Assembly (NCBI RefSeq): GCF_000003195.3 | Contig: NC_012877.2 | Span: 23,641,838 to 23,705,837 of the forward strand | Source: Sorghum bicolor | Lineage: Eukaryota; Streptophyta; Magnoliopsida; Poales; Poaceae | Direction: 5' to 3' | DNA: 64,000 nt | In this document: positions 25,161 through 37,412 of the stretch, one piece after another | Numbering within the stretch: position 1 is the first letter of the stretch | Layout: every line of letters starts with the position of its first letter | Position numbers and translations under genes: made by a program | The notes under the pieces: model-generated | The model's input: the letters and a program-made list of their open reading frames with translations, nothing else | Told to the model about the DNA's origin: nothing | Database searches by the model: none

Positions 25161-26682
25161 TGTTGACACTTACTAACACCACTTAGATACTAGGTTGTCA
25201 TCCCCAGCATGGTGCCAGAGTGTACAAAGGTATTTATGAATGTAAAGGCTCTCTAGAAAATAATCTATTCTATCCGCAAGCGCATAGATAAAATACCTCA
25301 TTGTAGCATTTCACCAGGAAAGTATTCCGGGTATCATTATTTATAATTTTGCTTAAGAGAACGGTGAAAGTGGGTAAAATCTATCAAGGCATAGACTAGA
25401 GATAAACTTGCAAGAACATGATTACTAATAAGAAACTCGTCACACAGTCACTTGCTTTGGCAGGGGGTAAGCCATAATAATAATGATAATGAAATATAAG
25501 CTCATGGGTAAATAACACAGCGATTAGAAAATAGACTACTCCTCATATATGTAAGGTGACGTCGGATTAGCTAGAGAATGGATTCTAAGTATCTACTACC
25601 TACTAAGTCACAATCTACTCTAGTTATCTACAAGATCATATATAGCATAAACGACTCTTCATTCATGTATAAGGAACATTGCTAAAGTAAATCAGAACAT
25701 AGCAAGACTTACTCCGCAATACAAATTCTGTCGGTCCTATGAATGGAGGGTGGACTATATAAGAATCAACGAAGCTGTCACCATCGCGAACTACCACACA
25801 ACCTGGCCAATAGGATACATTTGCAGGTAAATAACATATAAGCACCACGCCCACATGTGATCTACCACTTAACTCCCGCGCGTCAAGAGCTAAGCGCTTT
25901 GCAAACTTATACATAAACTCATTATCAATCATAACTATATCAAATATAGAACTAGAGCAAACTAAGAACATAATAAATAGAGACATAATGCTGATCCGAA
26001 ATCTTTATTGATGATGATTAGAATAAAGTAGTAGAGAAAGATATGAAATAATACCAATCTTTATTGATGATGATCCGAAATCCAGAGCGCTAGGCTCTAC
26101 TTCTCTAATTCTATCTAATCAATCCTATAGAACTTGAAGGAATTGGGAGTAGCTAATTATAATTCTCTGTGGGAGAGAAATTCCTAAACCCTAACTTTGA
26201 TGGCTTCCTCTGATAAAGATTTCTCCTCCTCCCATGGGGTGAAGAGGCCTTGCTTATATAGCCCCCTCAAGTGAATGTGGGCCGTCGGATCAAACCGACC
26301 TTAATCGCAAGGTTATTCTTGAAGATTAGAGGTGGTGGAGCACGATCCAGGAGACGGAGCCTGATTGGCTGCTGCAGGTGGGCGGGCGCCCAAGGGGGTT
26401 AGGCGGGCGCCCTGCCCCCGGGCCCGTCTGGCCTCTCGTTCGCTCCTGTGGCTTCTAGACTCTTCTAGATTAAGGAAAATTGCATGACACGTAATTATCT
26501 CATTGTAAACCTAACGTGTGGGCCTTCTCTCCATATTTTCTGATAACCCCCTACAGAAATAGACAAACACCGAAACTCGTGGAATTCTGTCATATAAAAC
26601 CCTAATTCTAGGTGTTTGGTGCATATTGATCCTTTTCCATGTTTAGTTGACGGTTAAATTTAGTACGTATGGACTGTCAACA
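25161..26682 (-). repeat. 3' LTR of element D
   Basis: 1,522 bp with ends tgttgacactt and ggactgtcaaca. It carries a TATA box on the minus strand (26253-26262), the motif pair 26390-26401 and 26411-26422, and the inverted motif GTCGGATCAAACCGAC at 26284-26299. It has an extra ~24 bp near 25992-26016 that copies a nearby phrase (ctttattgatgatgatccgaaatc at about 26059). Confidence 0.92.
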
Positions 26683-28155
26683 AACTTCTCCAAGCTTACT
26701 CTTTGCTCGTCCCTGAGCAAACAGCTAAACTCAGATGGTAGGAGTTGCTTCGATGTTTTCTTTCCTGACAGGCACACATGCTTTCACATAAAAATTCTCC
26801 TAGATTAGAGTGAAGTGTCATGGAGCTTAGTACCTGCACTTAAGTCTTAAGTAATCGAAAGACAAAATAATTAAGTCAAGCACTATTCCTCCTATCTATA
26901 CTTCACCTTTGTTCTAGAGTTTTGCATACGTTTTAAATAATAAAGCTCAGAGTTCCCAGCTATGATTCTCTCAAGTCTCTCTATATGTAGTATTTGTGGA
27001 TCCTTACAAAGATGTCACCTACCTATAGCTAATGGAATATTCAAGTGGAACTCATAGGAGTGAAAAACAACTCTTACATATGTTGTCTAATTGAGCCATG
27101 GATCCAAAGGAACTCAGCATATAATTAAATCAAGATGTGCATGTGTGGTGGAGTAAATGATAGTGATGGTAAAAATGTATAAGTGATGATAAAACTTACT
27201 TCTCATTGCTCCTCATATTTCTATCTCTCCTCCTCTCTTGATCTTTGCTTTTGGGAGAACATGGGCTATCTCTCTTTTTTTCAAGTGGGTAGTAAATACC
27301 CCTAATTCTACTGTCGGACACTTGTCCATTTTTTCCGCTCAGGTGGGCATCTTTGTGCCCCTACTTCTACTACGGACACTTGCCCCTTTTTATTTCCTCG
27401 CATATTTTTGCATAACCCATGCCTCTTCTACATTGAATCTTTTTGGAGAGAGAGAATAACAACACTTGGGAGAGTGAGTGATAATATTTTTAGCAATTTT
27501 AATGAATGGTGATGGATGGTGTAGTAGATGTGTGCAAGTGAATATCTTAATTTAACCACATGAAAATCTCCTAAGGGTCTACACAGCTCGATCAAACTCA
27601 TTGTGAATATAAGTAGCAAAAGATGTTATAGCAAGTATGGTTGTGGTAGGAATTTTGTCATGCTAGGAACTCATGATGTGATTTGCAAGTTTTCAAAATA
27701 AATCTCCAGAACTCAGTGTTGTAAGAACAAGATAAACAGTAGCTCAAACTTTATATCATGCCTTTCTCTTACCTAGACTTTAGTTTTAGGCTCATGCACC
27801 CATAGATATTAAATTTCAGGTTTTAGTAATTCTTGGGAGAACTCTAATTTGAAAGCTAGGTACTTACAAGTAAGCACACAGAGCAATCATCATTTCCATC
27901 ATGCATCTTTTTTTGGTTTTCATTTTCTAGAGATTAAACTTAGCAGGAAAAATAAAGCACACTTATCTACACACTCTTTTTATGTGGTTTTCATTTTTAA
28001 GGAATGCAATAAATTAAGCAAGAAATTATTTATTGGGTTTTCTAAGTTTTTTTTGAAATAATAAAACAGAAAAATGAATAAGAAAAACAAATAAAAACTT
28101 ACTCGGTAAAATGGGGAGGAACTCCCCCAAGCTGGATGTTGCTGTGTCGGTCCTA
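26683..28155 (-). other. 3' non-coding region of element D
   Basis: No protein-coding signal. It begins with the polypurine tract (gcttggagaagtt on the minus strand, 26683-26695). It holds two short hairpins (27316-27327 ggacacttgtcc and 27374-27385) shared in position with elements W and Z, and a stretch (27530-27760) similar to 15780-16000 and 62755-63000. Confidence 0.75.
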
Positions 28156-29619
28156 CTAAATGTTCCAGAATCGCATCATGGTGGTGATGTTGTCGTTCAT
28201 CGTCATGGTGTCTTGCCTCAGTCCTTGTACTGCAGCGGCGTGGTCCTGGTTCCACTTTTGTTGCTCTTCCAGGAGTCGTCCATGTTCTGTTTGCCTATCT
28301 TGGATGGCGAGAAGGGTGTTGTCGGTGCGGTTGAAGAAGGCGCCGGCCTCCTGGTAGTAGTCGCCAGAGAACACATAGGAGGCATCGGAGTACCTTCCTG
28401 CATCAAATTGGGGCTGGGCCTAGACCCTAAAGCTCCAAACGGATTAGTGGAGTACCTGCTTGTACGGAAAGGCGGGTTCGCCCACTGGTGATCTTGGCCC
28501 TCCGGCCACGTCTCCTGTGTTGGCTCCTGCGGCTGAGCATGTCGAACCCACGGGTCCCGAAGGACTCGGGGGTTGTAGTCGCGGTAATGCAGGTACGCTG
28601 CTTCCTCTGGCCCAGGATCAGCTCCATACCAGGTGTGTTCTTGATGGGTGGTCATCCTTTCGGATGCCACTCGCTGTGGAGCTCTCTAGTTTACCGGTGC
28701 CACTGCAATCTCAATCAAATAATTTTGAACGACATAGAGGCCAAGGTTCGGGTTAGGTAACCGAATCTTGCCTTTATTATCGTATAACATATACATTATG
28801 TTCCCTCTTTTTTCAGCATCCGAGCTTGCCTAAATGTGTCATAGCCATGATAAATTCGTAACTCATCAATGAATTCCAATGACAAGTTTTCTAGCAAATT
28901 GAGACTAGAAGCTAGACGAGTGATGAGTGAAGTACAACTGATAGGTCCCAGAAGACTAGGTATACTAAGCCAATGAGAAACTAAAAGAGTAACAGGTGAA
29001 GCGGGTATTTTATTTATAGTAGCACAAAGAAGTTGCAAGTCTCCTACTCTTACTTTTCTAATATCATCGCGATGGAAAAGATTGTACCCGAGCCATTTGT
29101 GGAACATCCGAAAAGTAGGATGTTCCATATCACTGGTTCGGGCTTGAACGTAATATTCATCCCTTGAAATCTCTCTCCAAAACTGGTGCCTCTCAAAATT
29201 AGGCAAGTCGGAGTCAATATCCAAGATGCATCTTGAAGAGAAACCGAGATGGTCGCTCAGTTCTGTCCAAGACAACATAATGTCCTGTTTGAACATCCGA
29301 AATGCGATTCCCCCTCAAAATATTGCAAAGTGCAGAGAAATTCAAGGGTGAGAAGACGGGAGCCCAGCTCAGTTATGTCCTAAAAGTTTTTCCATCCCAC
29401 CATCTGGAAAATCAAGTCAAATTCGGTATCCATACCTGTTTCTTGTAGCAGGATAGGATCAAGAGTGGGGGTGTAAATGAAATCCTTATTCTTCAGCTGC
29501 TGGAAAACTTCCTTCTCCCTGCGGGTCTTCAGTCCAAGGTCTCCTATCTTGAGGAGGACCTTGACTCGTGGACCAGATGAAGATGACAGAGCTTGCGGAG
29601 GTGTCGGGTCGACGCTCAT
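28156..29619 (-). pseudogene. Third (env-position) ORF of element D, ATHILA ORF-1-like, decayed
   Basis: The minus-strand start ATG is at 29619 (MSVDPTPPQALSSSSGPRVK). Conserved blocks follow in order: YTPTLDPILLQETGMDTEFD, LTLEFLCTLQ, SWTELSDHLGFSSRCILDID, FHKWLGYNLFHRDD, TSLITRLASSLNLLENLSLE and GYDTFRQARMLKKEG. A Pro/Arg-rich hydrophilic segment and a short helical end (RQTEHGRLLEEQQKWNQDHA) complete it. There is one TAG where Trp is expected (about 29380), frameshifts near 29300 and 28700-28180, and a stop near 28796; restored length would be about 490 residues. The pattern resembles the plant ATHILA ORF-1 family (PF03078) from memory. No signal peptide or membrane anchor is visible, so envelope function is not supported. 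Its own promoter may lie at 30042-30098. Confidence 0.68.
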
Positions 29620-30540
29620 CTCTGACTAGTGCGAGGAGTGTCGGGACGAACTCCTCGTACCTATGTTCTTGAGCGTATTGCCCACATTCTTCACCTTCTT
29701 GAACATTCTACAGACAAAAGTTGACACAAACACAACTAGTGGAAAATGTTAAAGGCCAGCTATCTGAAATGTCAGTCATCAAGGGGTTAGTCGTCCGAGT
29801 TCTAATTTTGGCAGCACTTCCTCCTAAACAACTTTTAATTTCACTTTGGACAGCAGGATCACTACTTACTAATGAACCTTGCTCTCTTACTCCAAGGCTA
29901 CCAAACTTACTTTCACTCTTCTCTTCCCCTCTACTCTCCTTCTCACTTCACTACTAGAGCTCCTCCTCTAGAAACCGAGAACTGAAGTGTGCGTGGGTTT
30001 TCTGGAATGCTTGTGTGGTGGAGATGGAGGCAGGAGGTGGTAATTTATAGGAGGAAGGGGGGACAGGGCGGGCGCCCTCTGCAGGTGGGCGGGCGCCCCA
30101 CTCAGGTGACCTCCCTAGCTGCAACTTCTCTACTCCACCTTTGCTTGGCCATTACGCCAAAAGATGACTCATGGGTGGTGGTTGGTCGGTGGAAAAATGG
30201 TGGTGAGTGGAAACATGTTGGTGGATCACATAATGTGATGGGATGTGTGTGAAGTGTGGTGTATGATATGTGGGTCCCAAGGAGTGTGGGTCATGCTTCT
30301 AGAGCTATAATTAAATATAATGCAGGAAAAACTATGAGAATTAAAAATTATTGAAAATGATCATGGAAAAATATTTTTGTGCCTCCACAATAATTAATAA
30401 ATATGGGTTGTCACACACCATAAATATTATTTATATGGGGCTTTTCATTATTATAATAATGCTATGAATAAATATGGATAATACAAGAATTAAATATGAG
30501 AGAATTTTAATGATGCGGATAAATACCGATTTGCCTCCCG
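29620..30540 (-). other. Non-coding spacer with candidate internal promoter of the third ORF (element D)
   Basis: Contains the 21-bp-spaced motif pair 30066-30077 and 30087-30098 and a TATA-like TATAAAT on the minus strand (30042-30048), about 420 bases upstream of the ATG at 29619. The leader between them is rich in A and G on the sense strand. Otherwise I see nothing coding. Confidence 0.5.
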
Positions 30541-31478
30541 GCAAGGGTTTGGGATTTTTAGGTCCCCCAAGCTGGACCTCCAAATCTGTTAATCTTCTGA
30601 ATTACCTTCCTCTGGAGGTGGTGTCTCCAATGATTCTTCTTCACTAGGGGTTCTCTGGTTGATCTCCCTCTTCTTGTAGTTATATTGCTCTTGCAGAATT
30701 ATCTCTATTAATGTAGGTTGGTTGAAATTACCTGATTTCATACCTTGATTCTTGAGATGTTTGATTGCTGCCTCAATGGTCCTCTAATCTTTTTCAAGTA
30801 CTTCTTCTGTTTGGTGATGATGTTTAACTTTATCTTAGAACCAGTTTGGTCTTTTGCTATCTTGTCCAAAAAGTAGTTCTGCTTCTCCAAGTGTAAGTTC
30901 AAAAAGTGACCCTTCAGCAATTGCATCTAGGCTCTCATGAGCCTTTTGGGTTAAGCTACAGTGGAAGGTTTGGATAAGAACCATCTGGGCATTCCATGGA
31001 GAGGACATTTTGATATGTATCCTTTAAAACGCTTCCATGCTTCTGGAATAGTTTCTGTCTTATGTTGTTGAAAGCAGATGATCTTTCTTCTTAAGGCGAC
31101 TGATTTGGTAAATTTGCCTATGGAGAAGAACTTTGCTACAAAAGCCTTTGAGCAGTTCGTCCAAGTATTGATATCTTCTTTGTTGGTGTAGAACCACTTC
31201 TTTGCTCTTCCTTCAAGTGAGAATGGAAAGAGACAAAACCGTATGATATCTTGGTTGAGTCCGTCGACTTTGATTGTGCTTGTAATCTCTAAGAAATTCT
31301 GCAAGTGTGTCTTAGCATCTTCATGTGCCTTTCGACTGAATTGTGTAACTTGTACAAAATTGATGAGGTTTGGCTTGGTTGGATGTTCAAGATTTCCTTC
31401 TTCTGCTTCGTGTCCTGGACTAGTGCAAATGTTCTCAAGACTTGGAGCAGAGAATTCTTGCAAGGTCTTCTCTGCCAT
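30541..31478 (-). pseudogene. Gag remnant of element D
   Basis: The ATG at 31478 starts MAEKTLQEFSAPSLENICTS, followed by the gag core: NLINFVQVTQFSRKAHEDAK, LFPFSLEGRAKKWFYTNKED, FVAKFFSIGKFTKSVALRRK and IPEAWKRFKGYISKCPLHGM. The frame breaks near 30951, and the piece to 30600 reads a short tail, TPSEEESLETPPPEEGNSED then stop, matching the extreme C-terminus of the gag-protease product of element A. The zinc knuckle and both protease-like domains are therefore deleted. Upstream of 31478 another frame carries KKEEASYQLL, so the true start may lie further 5' behind a frameshift. Confidence 0.78.
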
Positions 31479-31743
31479 AGCTTCAGCAATTGGTAGCTAG
31501 CTTCTTCTTTCTTTCTTGATTGCTTTGGTTCTGATGATGAAGAGTTCAATGTACCAAAGTCAATCCTGATATACCCTGTATAAAAATATGAACATAGAAA
31601 AACAATAGGGTGAACCTGCCAAAGCAGAGGTGCCATGTTATGATTTTTCACTTAGTAGCTGTTTATGCAATTACTTCTCCATAGTCTAGTCTAATATTTT
31701 ATGTGAATAACCTTAACTGACTTCATGACTTTCCTTACCATCT

Positions 31744-31760
31744 CCCCGGCAACGGCGCCA
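31744..31760 (-). other. Primer binding site, tRNA-Asp (Athila) type, element D
   Basis: Minus strand TGGCGCCGTTGCCGGGG, identical to the site of element A, eight bases from the LTR. Confidence 0.93.
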
Positions 31761-31768
31761 GAAATGCT

Positions 31769-33266
31769 TGTTGACACTTACTAACACCACTTAGATACTA
31801 GGTTGTCATCCCCAGCATGGTGCCAGAGTGTACAAAGGTATTTATGAATGTAAAGGCTCTCCAGAAAATAATCTATTCTATCCGCAAGTGCACAGATAAA
31901 ATACCTCATTGTAGCATTTCACCAGGAAAGTATTCTGGGTATCGTTATTTATAATTTTACTTAAGAGAACGGTGAAAGTGGGTAAAATCTATCAAGGCAT
32001 AGACTAGAGATAAACTTGCAAGAACATGATTACTAATGAGAAACTCGTCACACAGTCATTTGCTTTGGCAGGGGGTAAGCCATAATAATAATGATAATGA
32101 AATATAAGCTCATGGGTAAATAACACAGCGATTAGAAAATAGACTACTCCTCATATATGTAAGGTGACGTCGGATTAGCTAGAGAATGGATTCTAAGTAT
32201 CTACTACCTACTAAGTCACAATCTACTCTAGTTATCTACAAGATCTTATATAGCGTAAAAGACTCATCATTCATGTATAAGGAACATTGCTAAAGTAAAT
32301 CAGAACATAGCAAGACTTACTCCGCAATACAAATTCTGCCTGTCCTATCAACGGAGGGTAGACTATATAAGAATCAACGAAGCTGTCACCATCATGAACT
32401 ACCACACGACCCGACAAATAGGATACATTTGCAGGTAAATAACATCTAAGCACCATGCCCACATGTGACCTACCACTTAATTCCCGCGCGTCAAGAGTTA
32501 AGCGCTTTGCAAACTTATACATAAACTCATTATCAATCATAACTATATCAAATATAGAACTAGAGCAAACTAAGAACATAATAAATAGAGACATAATGCA
32601 ATTAGAATAAAGTAGTAGAGAAAGATATGAAATAATACCAGTCTTTATTTATGATGATCCAAAATCCAGAGCGCTTGGCTCTACTTCTCTAATTCTATCT
32701 AATCAATCCTATAGAACTTGAAGGAATTGGGAGTAGCTAATTCTAATTCTCTGTGGGAGAGAAATTCCTAAACCCTAACTTTGATGGCTTCTTCTGATAA
32801 TGATTTCTCCTCGTCCACTGGGGTGAAGAGGCCTTGCTTATATAGCCCCCTCAAGTGAATGTGGGTCGTCGGATCAAACCGACCTTAATCGCACGGTTAT
32901 TCTTGAAGATTAGAGGCGGTGGAGCACGATCCACGAGACGGAGCCTGATTGGCTGCTGCCGGTGGGCGGGCGCCCAAGGGGATTGGGCGGGCGCCCTGCC
33001 CCTAGGCCTGCCTGGCCACTCGTTCGCTCCCGTAGCTTCTGGACTCTTCTAGATTAAGGAAAATTGCACGACACATAATTATCTCGTTGTAAACCTAACG
33101 TGTGGGCCTTCTCTCCATATTTTCTGATAACCCCCTACAGAAATAGACAAACACTAAAACTCATGGAATTCTGTCAGATAAAACCCTAATTCTAGATGTT
33201 TGGTGCATATTGATCCTTTTCTATGTTTAGTTGACAGTTAAATTTAGTACGTAAGGACCGTCAACA
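31769..33266 (-). repeat. 5' LTR of element D
   Basis: 1,498 bp with ends tgttgacactt and ggaccgtcaaca. It carries a TATA box on the minus strand (32837-32846), the motif pair 32964-32975 and 32985-32996, and a GTCGGATCAAACCGAC copy at 32868-32883. This is the promoter-bearing copy. Confidence 0.93.
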
Positions 33267-33271
33267 TTGGC

Positions 33272-34432
33272 CTTCTTGATCTCCTTGAACGAGCAGGCCA
33301 CTTCTGTCTTCTCAACCCACAAGTCCTCGATCAGCTTCCCTGAGTGAAGGATGGCATCTTCCTTTTCTCATAGCGCTCACTTTAGACGTTCGAGGTAGGC
33401 TACGAGAGCGGGTCTGCTCCTTCGCGAGCTCCTCGTGGGCCTTCCTCTCGTTATTGTCCATGGCATCTTGCACGATCGCATGACCTAGGAGCTCCACCTT
33501 CACCTCGGCGTAGCTGTCTTTGGCGGCAGCCAGGTTCGCCTTGAGCTTCTTGATGTGCTCGGTTAGTAGGACTATGTTATCCTCTGCCACCTTCTTGTCC
33601 TCTTCAGCCTTAGCGGCATCCTTCTTGGCTTAGTTGGCTTCCTCTCGAGCCTTCTCCACAGCCTCCTCGGCAACCCACACATCTTCCTCTGCATGGTAGA
33701 TCTTCCCATTCATATCGGCCAAGGTGCCCCAAGCCTTGGTCAGGGCGGCTCCTTTCTTCTATTTCTCCTCCACAGCCTCGAGCAGCTCCTTGTGAGACTT
33801 GAGGAGATTTTCCTGAGACTCGAGGAGCTTCTCCTAGAGAACAGGGACATGTTCCCATCCTCCCTTCGTCGCATCAATGAAACCAGACTTCATTCGGGAG
33901 GTCTCCTTCAAATCCTACAAAAAACATAAACCAATAAGAATGCAAGCGGAGCGTGCGGCACAAAAGAAACAAAGAGTAAAAAAGCACTTATGAAGAAAGC
34001 TTTGCTTAGATCATTGGCAACGATGTCGACCGTCAAGCCCAGGGCATGCTTCATCCATAGCCTTAACTCCTCCACATGTTCCCATTTCTTGACCTCCTCG
34101 CGATTGTCCATCTTGAGCAGCGGCTCCTCTAGCGTCACGGGGTCACGAAGCTAGATCCTCCCGAGCCCCCAGTACTAGAGCTCCTCTTTTGAGCACTCCT
34201 TAATACCGTACAGGAGCATCTTTGCAACTTCGGTCGAGCTCCCGTGCACCATCACGTCGACCAAGGTGGGGAACCTTAGGTCTTCCTCACCGATGCCAGA
34301 GGTCTCGGCCTCGATGACCCATGGCCGACGGCCCTCCAGACAGCCTAGGGCGACCCCCTCGATGCCGTAAAGAGTCCCCTTGATTTCCGACACGGTTTCA
34401 ATGGGCGAACGAGTAAGAAGCGCCAGCGCCAT
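33272..34432 (-). pseudogene. Coiled-coil transposon-associated protein, central exons
   Basis: The minus-strand block 34432-34010 starts MALALLTRSPIETVSEIKGT and includes GIGEEDLRFPTLVDVMVHGS, DPVTLEEPLLKMDNREEVKK and MKHALGLTVDIVANDLSKAF. An intron with a U-rich acceptor (ttttttgtag, AG ending at 33915) precedes a helical exon: DLKETSRMKSGFIDATKGG, ENLLKSHKELLEAVEE, DNIVLLTEHIKKLKANLAAA and NNERKAHEELAKEQTR. It then joins 25160 leftward across element D. In-frame stops (EEK*KK, EAN*AK, KEEL*YW) and a frameshift near 33370 show decay. I recall similar grass proteins associated with PF04195 but cannot confirm this here. The role is unknown; the long coiled coil suggests self-association. Confidence 0.55.
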
Positions 34433-35740
34433 GGCATCATTGTCTCAGCCTGACTCGGCCGGGCAAGTGACGGGCGCACCTGACTTCAGCCACGAGGGAG
34501 TCTCTAGACCATAAACAGGAAGCTCCGACCTTTGCTCCTCTTGCCTCTGCTGCTAGTTGGGCTGTGGGTGGGATCCCTCCTGATCCCTCTACTGTGATTG
34601 CCGCCACTCGAGCTATGGGTCAAGCCCCTGCTAGTTCCCTTGCTGCGTCTGATGATCCTCCTAATGACTTGGCTGCTTCTGCTGCTACCATTGTTGTGGT
34701 TGTGGCGATGGCATTTGCTGGTGCTGCTGTGGCACCTACGGTGGCATTTACTGCTGTCGCTATTCCTGTGGAAGGCTCGAATCGGGTGCCCCTTCCATGG
34801 ACAAGTCACACGGCGGGGACACAACCTTGCCTCCATCCTCTTCCTCCTTCTTCCTTTGCTCCTCCTCCTCTGTCTTCCTCTTCTTCTCTTCCTCCTTCCT
34901 CATCTTCTCCTCTTCGGTGGCATGAAGCCTAGTGGGCCATGATGGCCACCCCTCAGTTCGAGGGACCTCGACGCCCTCAGCCGCAATACTATCACCTAGT
35001 GGGAGCGAGCCTTCCGCAGACTCATCGCTAATGGTGATCGGGGCATCTTCCACCCCCAGTTTGGGGGGGCTCGGGGGCTCCTCCTAGGTCCTGAGGGTGA
35101 GGAACCTTGGGCCGACCAGAGATAGGATGATCACGCATCAGAGCGTCGCCCCCCTTAGGTGTTTAGGGTGGGATTTCACCACCACCAGCGGGGGGGCTCG
35201 AGTCGAAAGAACCTGCAGACAGCCAAGATCACCCGCCTGTCACCAAAAGGGCCCGTCCTAGCAAAACCAACATTGAAAACACAAGAAAACACCCAATGAT
35301 GTATCAGACACCTTGGGGCTCGTGCTTATCTTAAGTCTCTTAACGGTGGAGGGCTGAGCTTCCTCCAACTGCCTCTTTATCCTGAAAAGGACAAGTGAAG
35401 CCCATATAAGTTAGCACATAGGCTCGAAAAAGGAAAAAGGGTAATAGTGATATTTAGAGAATCTCACCCCATAGGGAGATCGACCCTCCTCCCGGTCCCA
35501 CATGCGACACTAGCTGGCCTCGAGGCACCGCCACGCGTCGAAGCCTGCGGTAGCCCCGAACCAACGTTAGGCGCCGGTTCCGCTCGCCCCTCACGACATT
35601 CCTCAGGTCTTGAACTCCTCCGACGCCCTCCACCTTGGCTCGAGGCAGCTGCAGCAGCATGGCCTTGGGTCAGTGGCCCTATCAAGGAAGTCTTGACTCA
35701 ATGCATAGGCCCATTACTTCTGTATTCAACTTAGACCGAC
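34433..35740 (-). pseudogene. Probable 5' exons of the coiled-coil transposon-associated unit
   Basis: GC-rich and low-complexity. The minus strand carries a Glu/Lys-rich stretch (RLHATEEEKMRKEEEKKRKT near 34900) and a repetitive CAN-triplet region (34560-34780) that reads as Ser/His/Arg- or Ala-rich depending on frame. Another block (35685-35464) reads SSQGGGRRRSSRPEECREGR. Frames do not join cleanly, so I treat this as the decayed N-terminal part and not as separate genes. The plus-strand frames in the same region are compositional. Confidence 0.4.
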
Positions 35741-37408
35741 AAAGTAAAACCCTATGTTTATACCTTTTCCTTGATCTCTTTACTCCTTGTCGATCACCAT
35801 GATCTCTACTTCATGCTTCATCTCTTTGTGATCACATGGTCACCACTCCATGTCACATTGCTCCTTCATCACATGTGTTGCTATTCCTAACTCACACCAC
35901 TTAAACACAAAGGCATTAGCAACTTGGTGTCATTAATTACTAAAACCAAACTTAAGCTTTCAATTGCTATCTTTGCTTACGAGGTAGTTAAGGTGGTGTG
36001 GCATGGCCTTGAGGTAGTTAAGGTGTAGTACTCTCAAAGTGTTACTGACGGACCACTCCATGTGGGTAGTGGGTAGGTGCTAACGAAAGCTTGCAAATGA
36101 TTTTACTGGTTTTGACAACAATGATGCTTTTGAGGGTGCTGGTTTTGTTCCTAGTGGTGTTTTTATGGCACTCCGTAGCCCTCATTTCTACTAATCTTTA
36201 GGTGAAAACCTTGTCTCAGATTAGAGATGAGCGACATTCATCACTCTCATTGTTTCCCTCCTTGCAGGAGGCATAATGATGAGAACATGACACTTTCGGA
36301 TACGGCCATTGATTATAGGATGAGGTTATTCTTATAATTGCATAATGATTTTTGGTATAATTTATTGGTTCCACATATACATGTCACTATTTGCTTGTAG
36401 GTATGAATGTCTCTCAAAGTGCAAGGTTATCGGTGCTAAATTTTTAGTTTGCTCGCGGCCATTGATACTTGATGGAAAACTTATTCGATAAGCTTTCAAA
36501 TGGATCTGGTTTGACCTCAATATCATGTCAGCAAGGCCTCCAAATCTAAGACATGTTGTCGCTTTTTCTGCCGGGAGCTACATCAACATCAGGAGCTTGT
36601 TATTTACCCTTGAGATCCTGGCCTAAGTTGGAGCATGTCCCAATGAGATAGAGAACACCCAAAGGAAGCTTTTGGACGTTCTCCCCTTGGCCACCACCTT
36701 AGGAGGTCAGCAAGTTTGTCCAACTCAAGTTGGAGGCCTAATCCAAGTCAAGTTTGAGTCCATCTCGAGCTGCGGGACCAGTCTGTAGTAAAATGGACAC
36801 CAAGGACACATCCGAACCCGTTTTTGGCAATCCATATATAGATGGAAAAATAATTTCATAAGCTAACCAATGGCTTTAGTTTGAGGTCCAAATTCCATCC
36901 GAAGCCACAGGAATAGTCAAAACAAGTTGATGTTGATGTTGTGTCACTGTCTTTTGGGCCGTTAGGCCTTATAGCGTGTTGGGGCGTCCTTGGATGTCCC
37001 TTAGGTTATGTTAGTAGTCGCCGCCTATGTTAGGGTTTGTGTTTTGTTTAGATCAAGTTTTGCTTTTACTGCTTGCTTGTAAGTGCACGTGCTGGATCAG
37101 CCGCCTGTCTTCTTGTCTTCAGGACCCCACTTTATTGGAGATTGAGATTAAAATCTTCATTTACATCTAGTAATTCAGTACTTATTCTACTTGTTCTTGC
37201 TGGTTCTTTGATTGCTTGCAAGATGAGTGACCTAGTGGCTGGGTGTCGCGCTCCACAAGATTGTGACAACCATTAGGGGTGGTGTATCGGTTGCTAAGGT
37301 GCGGTATTGGAAGGATGTAGTCAGGCCATGAACGTCATCTCCATTCGTCAATCGAGTTATCACACGCCTCTGATCGGAAGATTAGGCAAAAACTCTAACA
37401 GGTTCACA
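35741..37408 (+). repeat. Candidate 5' LTR region of a plus-strand gypsy element
   Basis: Bounded on the right by ctctaaca...ttcaca and a primer site at 37413-37426. No second copy is present in the window, so the left border cannot be set and 35741 is arbitrary. No coding signal was seen. The phrase ttggtgtcattaattactaaaaccaaactta near 35920 looks retroelement-derived, but I cannot assign it. Confidence 0.35.
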
Positions 37409-37412
37409 TCAG

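Larger units (their letters stand above)
25161..33266 (-). mobile_element. Athila-like element D, complete with target duplication
   Basis: LTRs at 25161-26682 and 31769-33266 flank a 5.1 kb interior with a perfect tRNA-Asp primer site next to the right LTR, so it is transcribed right to left. The flanks carry the 5-bp duplication ttggc (25156-25160 and 33267-33271). The interior has a gag remnant, no protease, RT or integrase, and a third reading frame in the position where Athila elements carry their extra (env-like) ORF. It is therefore a deletion derivative dependent on other elements. The first 205 bases of the two LTRs differ at six sites by my count, all transitions, so it is moderately old. 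Confidence 0.93.

Noticed and set aside
34560..34800. Plus-strand Ala/Leu-rich frames near 34.6-34.9 kb as genes
   Set aside because: Produced by a trinucleotide-like repeat; the minus strand fits the neighbouring exons better.
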